Assembly: GCF_002077945.1 (NCBI RefSeq)
Contig: NZ_LVYD01000001.1
Span: 186,001 to 250,000, forward strand
Direction of reading: 5' to 3'
DNA length: 64,000 bases
From: Niastella vici
GTDB lineage: Bacteria > Bacteroidota > Bacteroidia > Chitinophagales > Chitinophagaceae
Shown: in pieces, positions 42,378-50,527 of the stretch
Position numbering within the stretch: the stretch's first letter is position 1
How the letters are laid out: the number at the start of each line of letters is the position of its first letter
Position numbers and translations under genes: made by a program
Notes under the pieces: generated by a model
Database searches by the model: none
Told to the model about the DNA's origin: nothing
The model's input: only the letters and a program-made list of their open reading frames with translations

Positions 42378-42391
42378 TCACAAATTTGTGA
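42378..42391. repeat. 14-bp palindrome TCACAAATTTGTGA beside a CCCG/CGGG hairpin
   Basis: TCACAAATTTGTGA is perfectly self-complementary. CCCG-TAAAG-CGGG precedes it at 42364-42376. The sequence GGGATCACAAATTTGTG resembles GGGATCGCACTTTTGTG near 38107. It lies in the 434-base gap 42129-42562, which has no gene I can support. Confidence 0.5.
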
Positions 42392-42455
42392 GACAAAACA
42401 ATCCATACACGAGCATTGGCTTTAGAAAACGGTCAATGTTTCCGTCTCTATGAAG

Positions 42456-42484
42456 ACCCCACAATCTCCAGCCAGTGGGGTTTT
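42456..42484 (+). terminator. Terminator downstream of the L,D-transpeptidase gap
   Basis: ACCCCAC (42456-42462) and GTGGGGT (42475-42481) form a 7-bp stem followed by TTTT. It is 328 bases past the transpeptidase stop, so the stretch between may be a long 3' UTR or contain an unrecognised RNA. Confidence 0.8.
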
Positions 42485-42562
42485 CTCTTTTACCACCACC
42501 AACGAATTTTCTTTCTGAATAAATAAGTAATAAAATTAACCGGGGGAAACGGGGAGTTGCGA

Positions 42563-42724
42563 TCAGGCTTCTTTCAGCAATTTCATGAACAGGTCAGCCT
42601 GCTCTTTGGTTTTGATCACTTTATGCAAAGAAGAACTTACGGGTGCCTTGGCATCCGCTTTCCGGCCATTCTCTTTGGCCTTTTTTGTAAGCGCCGCTAG
42701 TTTACGTTCTATCGACTTGTTCAT
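42563..42724 (-). CDS. 53-residue basic protein, partner of the DUF6934-like gene
   Basis: A short frame read from ATG 42724 to TGA 42563: it begins MNKSIERKLAALTKKAKENG, continues with a Lys/Ala-rich stretch, and ends KEQADLFMKLLKEA. It starts 11 bases after the stop of the gene at 42736, on the same strand. The sequence is strongly helical and highly basic (KK and KAK clusters) and looks like a real protein. Small basic partners next to one larger gene are common in toxin-antitoxin pairs, but no known antitoxin fold is visible. It may also be a DNA- or RNA-binding accessory. I have not recognised a family. Confidence 0.62.
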   Translation of the reverse strand: MNKSIERKLAALTKKAKENGRKADAKAPVSSSLHKVIKTKEQADLFMKLLKEA

Positions 42725-42735
42725 TGTGACCAAAT

Positions 42736-43329
42736 TTACAATGTTTTTTTGATCTTTTTATTCGCAGGATATTCCTTAAGGTTAAAAATAAAATAATTGT
42801 ACATCTGGTCCTGCGATATTCTTGACCCTTTTTCAATCCTGAACGGGTAAGGCATAATATCCTCAAAATCAAAGGGGTTATCGTACTGCGTTTTTCCAAA
42901 CCGGGTAATTCTGACAAAATACTTGATACCAAACATGCGAAAATGCTGATCGAGGTACCTGAAATTCCTTTGAATGGCCCGGTAATAAAAGTATGCCCGG
43001 GCATTATCTGAACCGTCGATTCCCAGGTAATGACCGGGGTTGTTTTTTAAATAGGCAAACGCCGAGAATAATATGGTCGAAAACACTTTCGAATAATCTT
43101 CATGCTTTAGCTCTGCCTTATCATCGATCTTGCCTTTCGGGTTCAATGGCCCAAATGCCAGGTTATATACATTGGGAAGCAGGGCATGTGTTTCATTACT
43201 TATTTTAACAACAAGCGGTATTTCCTTTCCATTATTCAGATTGCTTTTAAAACTGCTGTATCGCAGATCAGTTGAAATATTATCTATTTCATACAGGTTA
43301 TTAAAATCAATATTGAATGCAACTGACAT
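42736..43329 (-). CDS. DUF6934-type protein
   Basis: A 197-residue protein whose middle resembles the DUF6934 family as I remember it: VYNLAFGPLNPKGKIDDKA, then KVFSTILFSAFAYLKNNPGH, then GSDNARAYFYYRAIQRNFRYL. The order (YNLAFGD-like strand, helix ending in xxTVxxF, then SxxARxRxY) is the family pattern. The function of DUF6934 is unknown; members tend to sit in small accessory loci with tiny partner genes, as here. The C terminus is rich in Lys. No signal peptide or membrane helix is seen, so it is probably cytoplasmic. Family memory is moderately sure; the function is not known. Confidence 0.68.
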   Translation of the reverse strand: MSVAFNIDFNNLYEIDNISTDLRYSSFKSNLNNGKEIPLVVKISNETHALLPNVYNLAFGPLNPKGKIDDKAELKHEDYSKVFSTILFSAFAYLKNNPGHYLGIDGSDNARAYFYYRAIQRNFRYLDQHFRMFGIKYFVRITRFGKTQYDNPFDFEDIMPYPFRIEKGSRISQDQMYNYFIFNLKEYPANKKIKKTL

Positions 43330-43384
43330 AATCCACGATTTTGCGGCTAAAAACTAACACGCCTTCATACCCTGTACCAAAAAC

Positions 43385-43407
43385 AAACCCTGCCGGTGGC
43401 AGGGTTT
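43385..43407 (-). terminator. Terminator of acs
   Basis: AAACCCTGCC (43385-43394) and GGCAGGGTTT (43398-43407) form a perfect 10-bp stem with a 3-base loop. On the minus strand it is followed by a run of T, 16 bases after the acs stop. Confidence 0.88.
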
Positions 43408-43423
43408 AAAAAATTGTGTGCAA

Positions 43424-45337
43424 TTATAATCTTCCGTTGGCAATTTCATTTACTACAGCAGGATCAAGCAATGTACTGGTATCACCCAGTTTATCGATCT
43501 CACCTTCGGCGATCTTACGTAATATTCTGCGCATGATCTTACCGCTTCTTGTTTTGGGCAGTCCGCTTACAAATTGAATTTTATCGGGTTTGGCAATGGC
43601 GCCAATGATACGCGATACCGTTTTGGTAATATCCTGACGGGCCAAAGTATCGTCACCATGCGTACCCTGATAGATCACAAATGCATAAATGCCCTGTCCT
43701 TTAATATCATGCGGATAACCCACCACGGCGCTTTCAACCACGCCCGCATGCATGTTAATGGCATTTTCCACTTCGGCCGTACCAATACGGTGGCCGCTCA
43801 CATTCAGCACATCATCAACCCGGCCGGTTATACGATAATTGCCCACTTCATCGCGCAAACAACCATCACCGGTAAAATATAAATTATCGTAAGTGGCAAA
43901 ATAGTTCTGGCGGCAACGTTCATGATCGCCATATGTAGTGCGCAGCATGCCGGGCCAGGGGAATTTGATACAAAGATTACCGCTTACCGAATTGCCCGTA
44001 ACCTCTTTGCCGTTCTCATCTACCAGTATGGGTTGAACGCCCGGTAAAGGCAAAGTGGCGTGGGCCGGTTTGGCTGGTGTAACACCCGCCAAATTGGATA
44101 TAAGAATTCCACCGGTTTCTGTTTGCCACCAGGTATCAACAATGGGACATTTCTTTTTACCAATGTGCTCATCGTACCAATGCCATGCTTCTTCATTGAT
44201 GGGTTCACCCACAGTGCCCAGTACTTTTAAAGAATCAAGCTTATGGTCTTTTACCGGATCGAGGCCAAAGCCCATCAGTGACCTGATGGCAGTTGGCGCC
44301 GTATACAGCACATTTACCTTGTACTTATCAACGATATCCCAAAACCTGCCGGCATTGGGCCAGGTGGGAATACCTTCGAACATCAGCGAGGTAGCGCCAG
44401 CGCTCAATGGGCCATATACAATATAACTATGACCGGTTATCCAGCCAATATCGGCTGTGCAAAAATGAACATCGCCAGGCTGGTACTGGAACACATTTAC
44501 AAAACTATAATTGGTATACACCATATAACCACCACAGGTATGCACTACTCCTTTGGGTTTACCGGTTGAACCGGAGGTGTATAATATAAACAGCATATCT
44601 TCTGCATCCATTTCCTCGGCCGGGCAATCGGGATTGCCTTGCGTTTCAACGATCCTGATCTCATCTTCCCACCACACATCGCGGCCCTTGATCATGGAAA
44701 CAGCTGTACGCGTTCTTGTTAAAACGATCACCCGTTTTACAAAGGGGCATTGTACAAGCGCATCATCAATTACACTTTTAAGTGGAATTTCTTTATTGCC
44801 ACGGAAAGCACCATCCATGGTAACTACAAATTCTGCCTTTGCATCCTGCAAACGGTCGGCAATGCTTTGCGCGCTAAAACCGCCGAAAACGACTGAGTGA
44901 ATAGCACCAATGCGGGCGCAGGCCAGCACGGCAATAGCCAGCTCAGGCACCATGCCCATATAAATACAAACGCGGTCGCCTTTCTTTACACCGTTGTTCT
45001 TAAGAACATTGGCAAATTGTACCACTTTGGCGTGCAGATCGCGGTAAGTTAATACACGATGATGTTCTTCAGGATCATTCGACTCCCAAATGATAGCAGG
45101 CGTATTGCCTAATGTATCGAGGTGACGATCGATACAGTTTTCGGTAATATTCAACTTACCACCGCCAAACCATTTTATGGTTGGTTTTTTGAAATTCCAC
45201 TCCAGTACTTTATCCCATTTTTTACGCCAGTAAAAGTTGGCAGCTACTTCACCCCAGAAGCCTTCAGGGTCTTTGACACTTTTTTCATACGCTGCATTGT
45301 ATTGGTCTACTGATTTTATCTGATAAGGATATGACAT
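43424..45337 (-). CDS. acs: Acetyl-CoA synthetase
   Basis: A 637-residue AMP-forming acyl-CoA synthetase with motifs YTSGSTGKPKGVVHT for ATP (about 262), WWQTETGG (about 410), YFTGDGCLRD and YRITGRVDDVLNVSGHRIGT (about 510). The C-terminal PKTRSGKIMRR carries the Lys that is acetylated in other Acs proteins to switch the enzyme off. It activates acetate to acetyl-CoA in the cytoplasm. The 111-base intergenic region to the divergent transporter gene must hold both promoters, but no consensus box stands out. Confidence 0.94.
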   Translation of the reverse strand: MSYPYQIKSVDQYNAAYEKSVKDPEGFWGEVAANFYWRKKWDKVLEWNFKKPTIKWFGGGKLNITENCIDRHLDTLGNTPAIIWESNDPEEHHRVLTYRDLHAKVVQFANVLKNNGVKKGDRVCIYMGMVPELAIAVLACARIGAIHSVVFGGFSAQSIADRLQDAKAEFVVTMDGAFRGNKEIPLKSVIDDALVQCPFVKRVIVLTRTRTAVSMIKGRDVWWEDEIRIVETQGNPDCPAEEMDAEDMLFILYTSGSTGKPKGVVHTCGGYMVYTNYSFVNVFQYQPGDVHFCTADIGWITGHSYIVYGPLSAGATSLMFEGIPTWPNAGRFWDIVDKYKVNVLYTAPTAIRSLMGFGLDPVKDHKLDSLKVLGTVGEPINEEAWHWYDEHIGKKKCPIVDTWWQTETGGILISNLAGVTPAKPAHATLPLPGVQPILVDENGKEVTGNSVSGNLCIKFPWPGMLRTTYGDHERCRQNYFATYDNLYFTGDGCLRDEVGNYRITGRVDDVLNVSGHRIGTAEVENAINMHAGVVESAVVGYPHDIKGQGIYAFVIYQGTHGDDTLARQDITKTVSRIIGAIAKPDKIQFVSGLPKTRSGKIMRRILRKIAEGEIDKLGDTSTLLDPAVVNEIANGRL

Positions 45338-45448
45338 ATCAATCTGTTTAAATCCTCTTTTTAAAATTAGGGCGGTAAAATACGAAGAAAAAGGTTACTG
45401 TCCCTTATATTTATAGCTTAATCAGTAGTTAAACCCGCATCTTCCCAT

Positions 45449-46999
45449 ATGACGCACCAATCTGAAAAAAAAACAATCTGGCAGGTGATTGCAGCCTCTT
45501 CATTAGGAACCTTAATTGAATGGTACGACTTTTATATTTTCGGTAGTCTGGCAACAGTTATTGCAAGCCAGTTCTTCCCAAAAACAAATCCCACTGCAGC
45601 GTTGCTATCAACGCTGGCCACCTTTGCAGCCGGGTTTATCGTACGCCCGTTCGGCGCATTGGTCTTTGGCCGCCTCGGTGATCTCATTGGCAGAAAATAT
45701 ACTTTCCTGCTTACCCTGGTGCTTATGGGTGGTTCTACCTTCGCAATAGGGTTGGTACCGGGTTATGCTACCATTGGGTTTGCAGCCCCGCTCATTGTAT
45801 TGCTGCTTCGTTTATTGCAGGGGTTGGCCCTGGGCGGTGAATATGGTGGCGCCGCTACTTATGTAGCAGAACATGCACCGCCGCACCGGCGCGGGTATTT
45901 TACAAGCTGGATACAAACAACCGCTACACTGGGTTTATTCATTTCGCTTGGTGTAATATTGATCACCCGCCACATGCTGGCGCCCGATCTACCTACCTCC
46001 ATTCAACGCTTTAACGACTGGGGCTGGCGCATTCCCTTCCTGGTTTCTATATTATTGGTAGTTGTGTCAATATACATTCGATTGCGCATGAATGAGTCGC
46101 CGCTGTTTGCCAAACTGAAAACAGAAGGCAAGACCGCAGTGAACCCGTTGAAGGAAAGTTTTGGTCATAAAGCCAATTTGAAAATGGTATTACTGGCCCT
46201 GTTCGGCGCTACCATGGGGCAGGGTGTTGTATGGTATACCGGTCAGTTTTATGCGCAATCTTTCCTCGAAAACGTTTGCAGTATAGATTTCGATCAGTCG
46301 CGCACCATACTCATTTGGGGTATTTTGTTTGCCACGCCTTTCTTTGTGGTCTTTGGCGGCTGGAGCGATAAAATAGGCCGCAAATGGATCATGCTGGCCG
46401 GTATGTTGTTGGCCATATGCACCTATCAATACATTTTCAAACAATTCATGATATTAACTGATCCTGCAGGAAAAACAGAGCTCACCGGTCAAAGAAAACT
46501 GCTCGAGAACAAAACGATCGTTAGTGAAAAGAACCCGGCCGATAGCATTCACCTGGTTACTACAGAAGTGCATTACAACGATGGCGCTGTGTTTAAAGAA
46601 GTAAAGGCCGATACTTTATTTGCCGACGCAGCCCGTGCCGCTGTTACCAAAACATCAATCAAGTATAAAGAAAAAAAGCTCAGTACGGTGGCCTACCGAA
46701 AGATCGTAGGCTGGGTATTTATATTAATACTTTATGTGACCATGGTGTATGGGCCTATTGCCGCCTTCCTGGTTGAATTGTTCCCTACCCGCATCAGGTA
46801 CACATCCATGTCGTTGCCCTATCATATTGGCAATGGCGTATTCGGAGGCTTAACACCCTTCATCGCTACTTTACTGACCACTATTTATGTAACTGATAAA
46901 TTATCGGGTTTGTGGTATACGATCATAGTTGGCGCAGTTTGCCTGTTCATTGGCGCTATCTATATTTCGAACCGCATTGACCCCGATGTTAACGATTAA
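45449..46999 (+). CDS. MFS transporter of the metabolite:H+ symporter (MHS) family
   Basis: A 516-residue transporter with the MHS opening GTLIEWYDFYIFGSLA and motif FGRLGDLIGRKY in loop 2-3, GGEYGGAATYVAEHAP in helix 4, and GGWSDKIGRKW at loop 8-9. A hydrophilic insert of about 75 residues (roughly 335-410, from TDPAGKTELTGQ to KEKKLSTVAYRK) separates helices 9 and 10; most MHS proteins have a short loop here. The substrate may be proline, betaine, shikimate or an organic acid such as acetate, suggested only weakly by the divergent acs. The small two-helix protein downstream is probably co-transcribed. Confidence 0.86.
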   Translation: MTHQSEKKTIWQVIAASSLGTLIEWYDFYIFGSLATVIASQFFPKTNPTAALLSTLATFAAGFIVRPFGALVFGRLGDLIGRKYTFLLTLVLMGGSTFAIGLVPGYATIGFAAPLIVLLLRLLQGLALGGEYGGAATYVAEHAPPHRRGYFTSWIQTTATLGLFISLGVILITRHMLAPDLPTSIQRFNDWGWRIPFLVSILLVVVSIYIRLRMNESPLFAKLKTEGKTAVNPLKESFGHKANLKMVLLALFGATMGQGVVWYTGQFYAQSFLENVCSIDFDQSRTILIWGILFATPFFVVFGGWSDKIGRKWIMLAGMLLAICTYQYIFKQFMILTDPAGKTELTGQRKLLENKTIVSEKNPADSIHLVTTEVHYNDGAVFKEVKADTLFADAARAAVTKTSIKYKEKKLSTVAYRKIVGWVFILILYVTMVYGPIAAFLVELFPTRIRYTSMSLPYHIGNGVFGGLTPFIATLLTTIYVTDKLSGLWYTIIVGAVCLFIGAIYISNRIDPDVND

Positions 47000-47022
47000 A
47001 TAATAATAAAAGAGAATCCATC

Positions 47023-47262
47023 ATGAATGCAATAAAAAAATACCTCGGCGTGATCTGGATGATCCTGGGTCCCGTTGCTATATATTACCTGGTTAAAACG
47101 GCAGCTGCTGAAATTGCCAAAAAACCCGTTATTGATACCAAAATTCAATGGGCTGTATTTGTAATAGTATTTATTCCCATTGCCATTGGCATCACCATTT
47201 TTGGGTATTATGCTTTTAAGGGCGAATACGACCATTTACCCGAAAGCTCCCGCGAAATATAA
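47023..47262 (+). CDS. Small two-helix membrane protein
   Basis: A 79-residue protein with two membrane helices (YLGVIWMILGPVAIYYLV, residues 7-24, and AVFVIVFIPIAIGITIFGYYAF, 44-65) joined by a short Lys-rich loop. It ends KGEYDHLPESSREI. The gene begins 23 bases after the MHS transporter stop on the same strand. Such tiny proteins are found beside MHS transporters in related bacteria as far as I recall, so an accessory role in transporter stability is plausible; function is unknown. Confidence 0.68.
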   Translation: MNAIKKYLGVIWMILGPVAIYYLVKTAAAEIAKKPVIDTKIQWAVFVIVFIPIAIGITIFGYYAFKGEYDHLPESSREI

Positions 47263-47286
47263 AAGATAGTTGGGTCAACTTAATTT

Positions 47287-47325
47287 AACCCCGCTTGTAA
47301 AACATTAATGGGTGCAGGCGGGGTT
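47287..47325 (+). terminator. Terminator after the MHS transporter pair
   Basis: AACCCCGC (47287-47294) and GCGGGGTT (47318-47325) form an 8-bp stem with a long 23-base loop, followed by T-rich sequence. Confidence 0.65.
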
Positions 47326-47428
47326 TATTATTATATAGTTTGAACATAGATATATAAGCGGTAGGTAGTTCTACATTTATTGCATAATTTTAGTGGACTA
47401 TTATCACAATTGTTAATAAAATTTAACG

Positions 47429-47460
47429 TTTGTCACCTGAGGTTTGAAACCTTATTTTTG
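47429..47460 (+). promoter_or_regulatory. Consensus promoter for the 124-residue protein gene
   Basis: TTTG (47429-47432), 20 bases, then TATTTTTG (47453-47460), exact matches to both boxes. The transcript would start about 12 bases before ATG 47478. Confidence 0.75.
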
Positions 47461-47477
47461 CATCGTTAATTGCACGC

Positions 47478-47852
47478 ATGAATAAATCAATACAAAGAGT
47501 ATATACCGCTTCTGTTGCGAAAAGGATCGTGGCCTGCGCCATGATGCTTTTACTGCTCTGGATCACCGGTATTAATTTTTTGTATTTATCGAAAGATCCT
47601 GGTTCGGCCCTCGTTACCTGTATTGATACTAATGGCGATGATGACAGCGGTTCCGATTGCAACAGCAATCCTGCTGGTCCCGACGAAAAATCGCCCGATG
47701 CGCCCATCACCATTTCCGAAGAATTTCTGCATGAATATCACAATCCGGTAAGTCCCGATTGGATCAATACTTTCTTTCAGCACAAAGTGCATGAAACAGA
47801 GAAACTCTGCATATTTCATCCTGAATCTTTTTCACCTCCTCCGGAAGCTTAA
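47478..47852 (+). CDS. Membrane protein of unknown function upstream of sulP
   Basis: A 124-residue protein with one membrane helix (IVACAMMLLLLWITGINFLYL, about 17-37), followed by an Asp/Ser/Asn-rich loop (DTNGDDDSGSDCNSNPAGPD) and a short C-terminal region with HEYHNPVSPDW and FFQHKVHE. I do not recognise the family. A full promoter precedes it. It is the first gene on the strand before SulP and carbonic anhydrase, 200 bases upstream of SulP, but a hairpin (47899) lies between, so co-transcription is unsure. Confidence 0.65.
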   Translation: MNKSIQRVYTASVAKRIVACAMMLLLLWITGINFLYLSKDPGSALVTCIDTNGDDDSGSDCNSNPAGPDEKSPDAPITISEEFLHEYHNPVSPDWINTFFQHKVHETEKLCIFHPESFSPPPEA

Positions 47853-47898
47853 TAGTTTTCCCTCATTTACCCTATCGTTCATTTGATCTTTTCATTGC

Positions 47899-47917
47899 AT
47901 CCCGCACGAGCCGGGAT
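47899..47917 (+). terminator. Weak hairpin between the small membrane gene and sulP
   Basis: ATCCCG (47899-47904) and CGGGAT (47912-47917) form a 6-bp stem. There is no long T-run, so termination is uncertain. The rest of 47853-48052 contains AACCC-CTGC-GGGTT (47957-47970) and nothing else recognisable. Confidence 0.4.
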
Positions 47918-48052
47918 CTCTATTGCTTGTTGATATGAATTGTACATCAGGCTGTAACCCCTGCGGGTTTACTGTGTGCAACAGGATTTCAACCAGGTAT
48001 CTTATTGTTTAAAACCGGGCAAGCCATGTGCTTCTCATAAAAACATTTATTT

Positions 48053-49669
48053 ATGGTTCAGAAAGTAAAACAATACGCAAGCGCTTTGCGATATGATTTA
48101 CCATCCGCTGTAGTTGTATTCCTGGTAGCGCTTCCCCTGTGTTTGGGCATAGCCCTGGCATCAGGCGCTCCGTTGTTTTCAGGCATTATAGCCGGTATGA
48201 TAGGCGGTATTGTCATTGGTTCATTGAGTGGTTCGCAATTAAGTGTGAGCGGACCGGCCGCCGGTTTAACCGCCATAGTGGTGGTAGCTATTGGCAAATT
48301 ACAGGTATACGAAGCCTTTTTACTGGCCGTGGTGCTGGGAGGTATTATTCAGATCATCCTGGGCTTTTTAAAAGCCGGTATTCTCGGCGATTACATTCCT
48401 TCGAGTGTTATCAAAGGCATGCTGGCTGCCATAGGACTTATACTGATCCTGAAACAATTTCCTCACCTGGTAGGCTATGATGCCGATTTCCCCGGCGATG
48501 AAAGCTTTTCGCAGGCCGATGGCAAAAATACGTTCAGCGGCCTGTTTGGCGCCCTGGGTCATTTGATACCTGCGGCTTTACTGATAGGCGTGGTTTCGCT
48601 GCTTATACAGATCGTTTGGGAAAAATTTGTAGCGCCCAAAGCGAGGATACTGCAACTGATACCTGCGCCATTGATAGTGGTTCTGGTGGCTGTAGCCATA
48701 AATGAATCATTAAAAGCCTCATCGCCTGCCCTGGCTATAAAAGAATCGCACCTGGTAAAAATGCCGGTGGCTGATTCTATCAACTCCTTTATCTCGTTCT
48801 TTACATTCCCCGATTTCAGCCATATACTGAACCCGGTGGTATGGACAACCGCTATAACCATCGCCATTGTAGCCAGCCTCGAAACCTTATTGAATATTGA
48901 AGCGGCCGATGACCTTGACCCCTATCAACGCGTTACGCCTACCAACCGCGAGTTAATGGCCCAGGGAGCCGGTAATATGTTTTCAGGATTGATTGGCGGC
49001 CTGCCCATCACCTCAGTGGTAGTGCGCACCTCGGCCAACATCAATGCCGGCGCAAAAACGAAAATGTCGGCTATTCTTCATGGTATATTTTTGCTGCTTT
49101 CGGTAGCGTTTATCCCCTCCCTGCTTAACCTTATACCGTTATCAGCATTGGCAGCCATTCTTATATATACAGGTTTCAAACTGGCCAAACCCTCCCTGTT
49201 CATTAAGTTCTACAAAAAAGGATGGGACCAGTTTTTACCCTTTGCCATAACTATTGTGGCTATTTTGCTCACCGATCTGTTAAAAGGTATTTTGGTTGGT
49301 TGCTTTGTAGGACTGTTCTTTGTGATCCGAAGCAACTTTAAATCGGCTGTGCTGGTTGTAAATGATGCCAACCGGTACCTGTTCCGTTTACGCAAAGATG
49401 TATCGTTCCTGAATAAACCCATCGTCAAGAACAGATTGGAAAAAGTTCCGGAAAATTCATACGTGCTCATCGATGCAACCCGGGCCGATTTCATTGACAA
49501 GGACATTATAGAGGTGATCGAAGATTTTTTAAAGCATGCGCCATTGAAAGGCATCACTGTTGAATTGAAAAAGAGTGCAAATAGAGAGCAGGGATTTTCG
49601 GCCAATGGAGGCAAGATCCTGATACAGGGCAAACCCGTTGTTAAGAAAGAAGAAATGGCAGCAATATAA
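48053..49669 (+). CDS. SulP-family inorganic anion transporter
   Basis: A 538-residue SulP/SLC26 protein. The membrane part (about 15-430) has the signature GIALASGAPLFSGIIAGMIGG, SVSGPAAGLTAIVV and, further on, GLIGGLPITSVVVRTSANIN, which is typical of the bacterial BicA/SulP group. A C-terminal STAS domain follows (about 455-530: YVLIDATRADFIDKDIIEVI). The next gene on the strand encodes carbonic anhydrase, so bicarbonate is the most likely substrate, with sulfate as the alternative. A 95-base gap separates the two genes. Confidence 0.88.
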   Translation: MVQKVKQYASALRYDLPSAVVVFLVALPLCLGIALASGAPLFSGIIAGMIGGIVIGSLSGSQLSVSGPAAGLTAIVVVAIGKLQVYEAFLLAVVLGGIIQIILGFLKAGILGDYIPSSVIKGMLAAIGLILILKQFPHLVGYDADFPGDESFSQADGKNTFSGLFGALGHLIPAALLIGVVSLLIQIVWEKFVAPKARILQLIPAPLIVVLVAVAINESLKASSPALAIKESHLVKMPVADSINSFISFFTFPDFSHILNPVVWTTAITIAIVASLETLLNIEAADDLDPYQRVTPTNRELMAQGAGNMFSGLIGGLPITSVVVRTSANINAGAKTKMSAILHGIFLLLSVAFIPSLLNLIPLSALAAILIYTGFKLAKPSLFIKFYKKGWDQFLPFAITIVAILLTDLLKGILVGCFVGLFFVIRSNFKSAVLVVNDANRYLFRLRKDVSFLNKPIVKNRLEKVPENSYVLIDATRADFIDKDIIEVIEDFLKHAPLKGITVELKKSANREQGFSANGGKILIQGKPVVKKEEMAAI

Positions 49670-49764
49670 AAAAGCCAACCGCCGATAGCCTGTGCTGTTA
49701 ACGAAACCACAACCGGGCCATTAAAAGCAGGTTGTTTAATTTTACCACAACAAAAAGACTGAAC

Positions 49765-50400
49765 ATGCAATCATACGAAAAATTATTACTGGAGAATAAA
49801 GCCTGGGCCTCAGAAAAAGTAACTGACGACCCGGAGTATTTTAACCGCCTGGCCCATATTCAAACACCCGAATTTTTATGGATCGGTTGCAGCGATAGCC
49901 GTGTACCAGCCAATGAAATTACAGGTACCCAGCCCGGAGAGATCTTTGTACACCGCAACATTGCCAACATGGTGGTGAACACCGATGTGAATTTGCTGAG
50001 CGTACTCGATTATGCAGTTACCCACCTGAAAGTAAAGCACGTGATCGTTTGCGGCCATTATGGTTGCGGCGGCGTAAAAGCTGCGGCTACCCAAAATGAT
50101 TTCAAGGCTGTATTAAATATGTGGCTGCGCAATATAAAAGATGTTTACCGCCTGCACCGCGAAGAACTGGAATCAATTAAGGATGAAGAAAGACGTACCG
50201 ACAGGCTGGTTGAGCTAAACGTTCGTGAACAGGTAAATAACCTGGCCAAAACATCCATTATTCAGCGTGCCTGGAAAGAAAAAAATGCACCCGACTTACA
50301 TGGATGGGTATACGGATTAAAAGACGGCCTTATAAAACCGGTTTTTGAAATGAAGGCCGGCACCCACATTGACCCTCTATACGAGTATGATGATCTTTAA
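49765..50400 (+). CDS. can: Beta-class carbonic anhydrase
   Basis: A 211-residue beta-carbonic anhydrase converting CO2 and water to bicarbonate. Zinc ligands: Cys in WIGCSDSRVPANEI (about 42, with catalytic Asp-Arg) and HYGCGGVKAA (His and Cys near 98-101). ATG 49765 gives the standard N terminus QSYEKLLLENKAW; a TTG at 49732 would add 11 unrelated residues. It follows the SulP gene on the same strand, suggesting coupled bicarbonate uptake and interconversion. A strong terminator follows at 50438. Confidence 0.94.
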   Translation: MQSYEKLLLENKAWASEKVTDDPEYFNRLAHIQTPEFLWIGCSDSRVPANEITGTQPGEIFVHRNIANMVVNTDVNLLSVLDYAVTHLKVKHVIVCGHYGCGGVKAAATQNDFKAVLNMWLRNIKDVYRLHREELESIKDEERRTDRLVELNVREQVNNLAKTSIIQRAWKEKNAPDLHGWVYGLKDGLIKPVFEMKAGTHIDPLYEYDDL

Positions 50401-50437
50401 AGATTGTGCTCACCTTTAATACGATTACGCTAACTAT

Positions 50438-50471
50438 AGTCCTCCCGATTCATCGGGAGGACTTTTTTTTT
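50438..50471 (+). terminator. Terminator after carbonic anhydrase
   Basis: AGTCCTCCCGAT (50438-50449) and ATCGGGAGGACT (50452-50463) form a perfect 12-bp stem followed by a run of T. Confidence 0.93.
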
Positions 50472-50527
50472 GTAAATTACTGTACAAACTGCCATTAGCG
50501 CCCTTGCTGCCATTTAATAACATACAT

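Noticed and set aside
42293-42451. Short + strand frame MLIFISRYRPTCF... in the gap before the DUF6934 locus
   Set aside because: It has unusual composition (Cys/Arg/Pro-rich), spans the palindrome and hairpin, and no ribosome site or homologue is recognised; likely chance.
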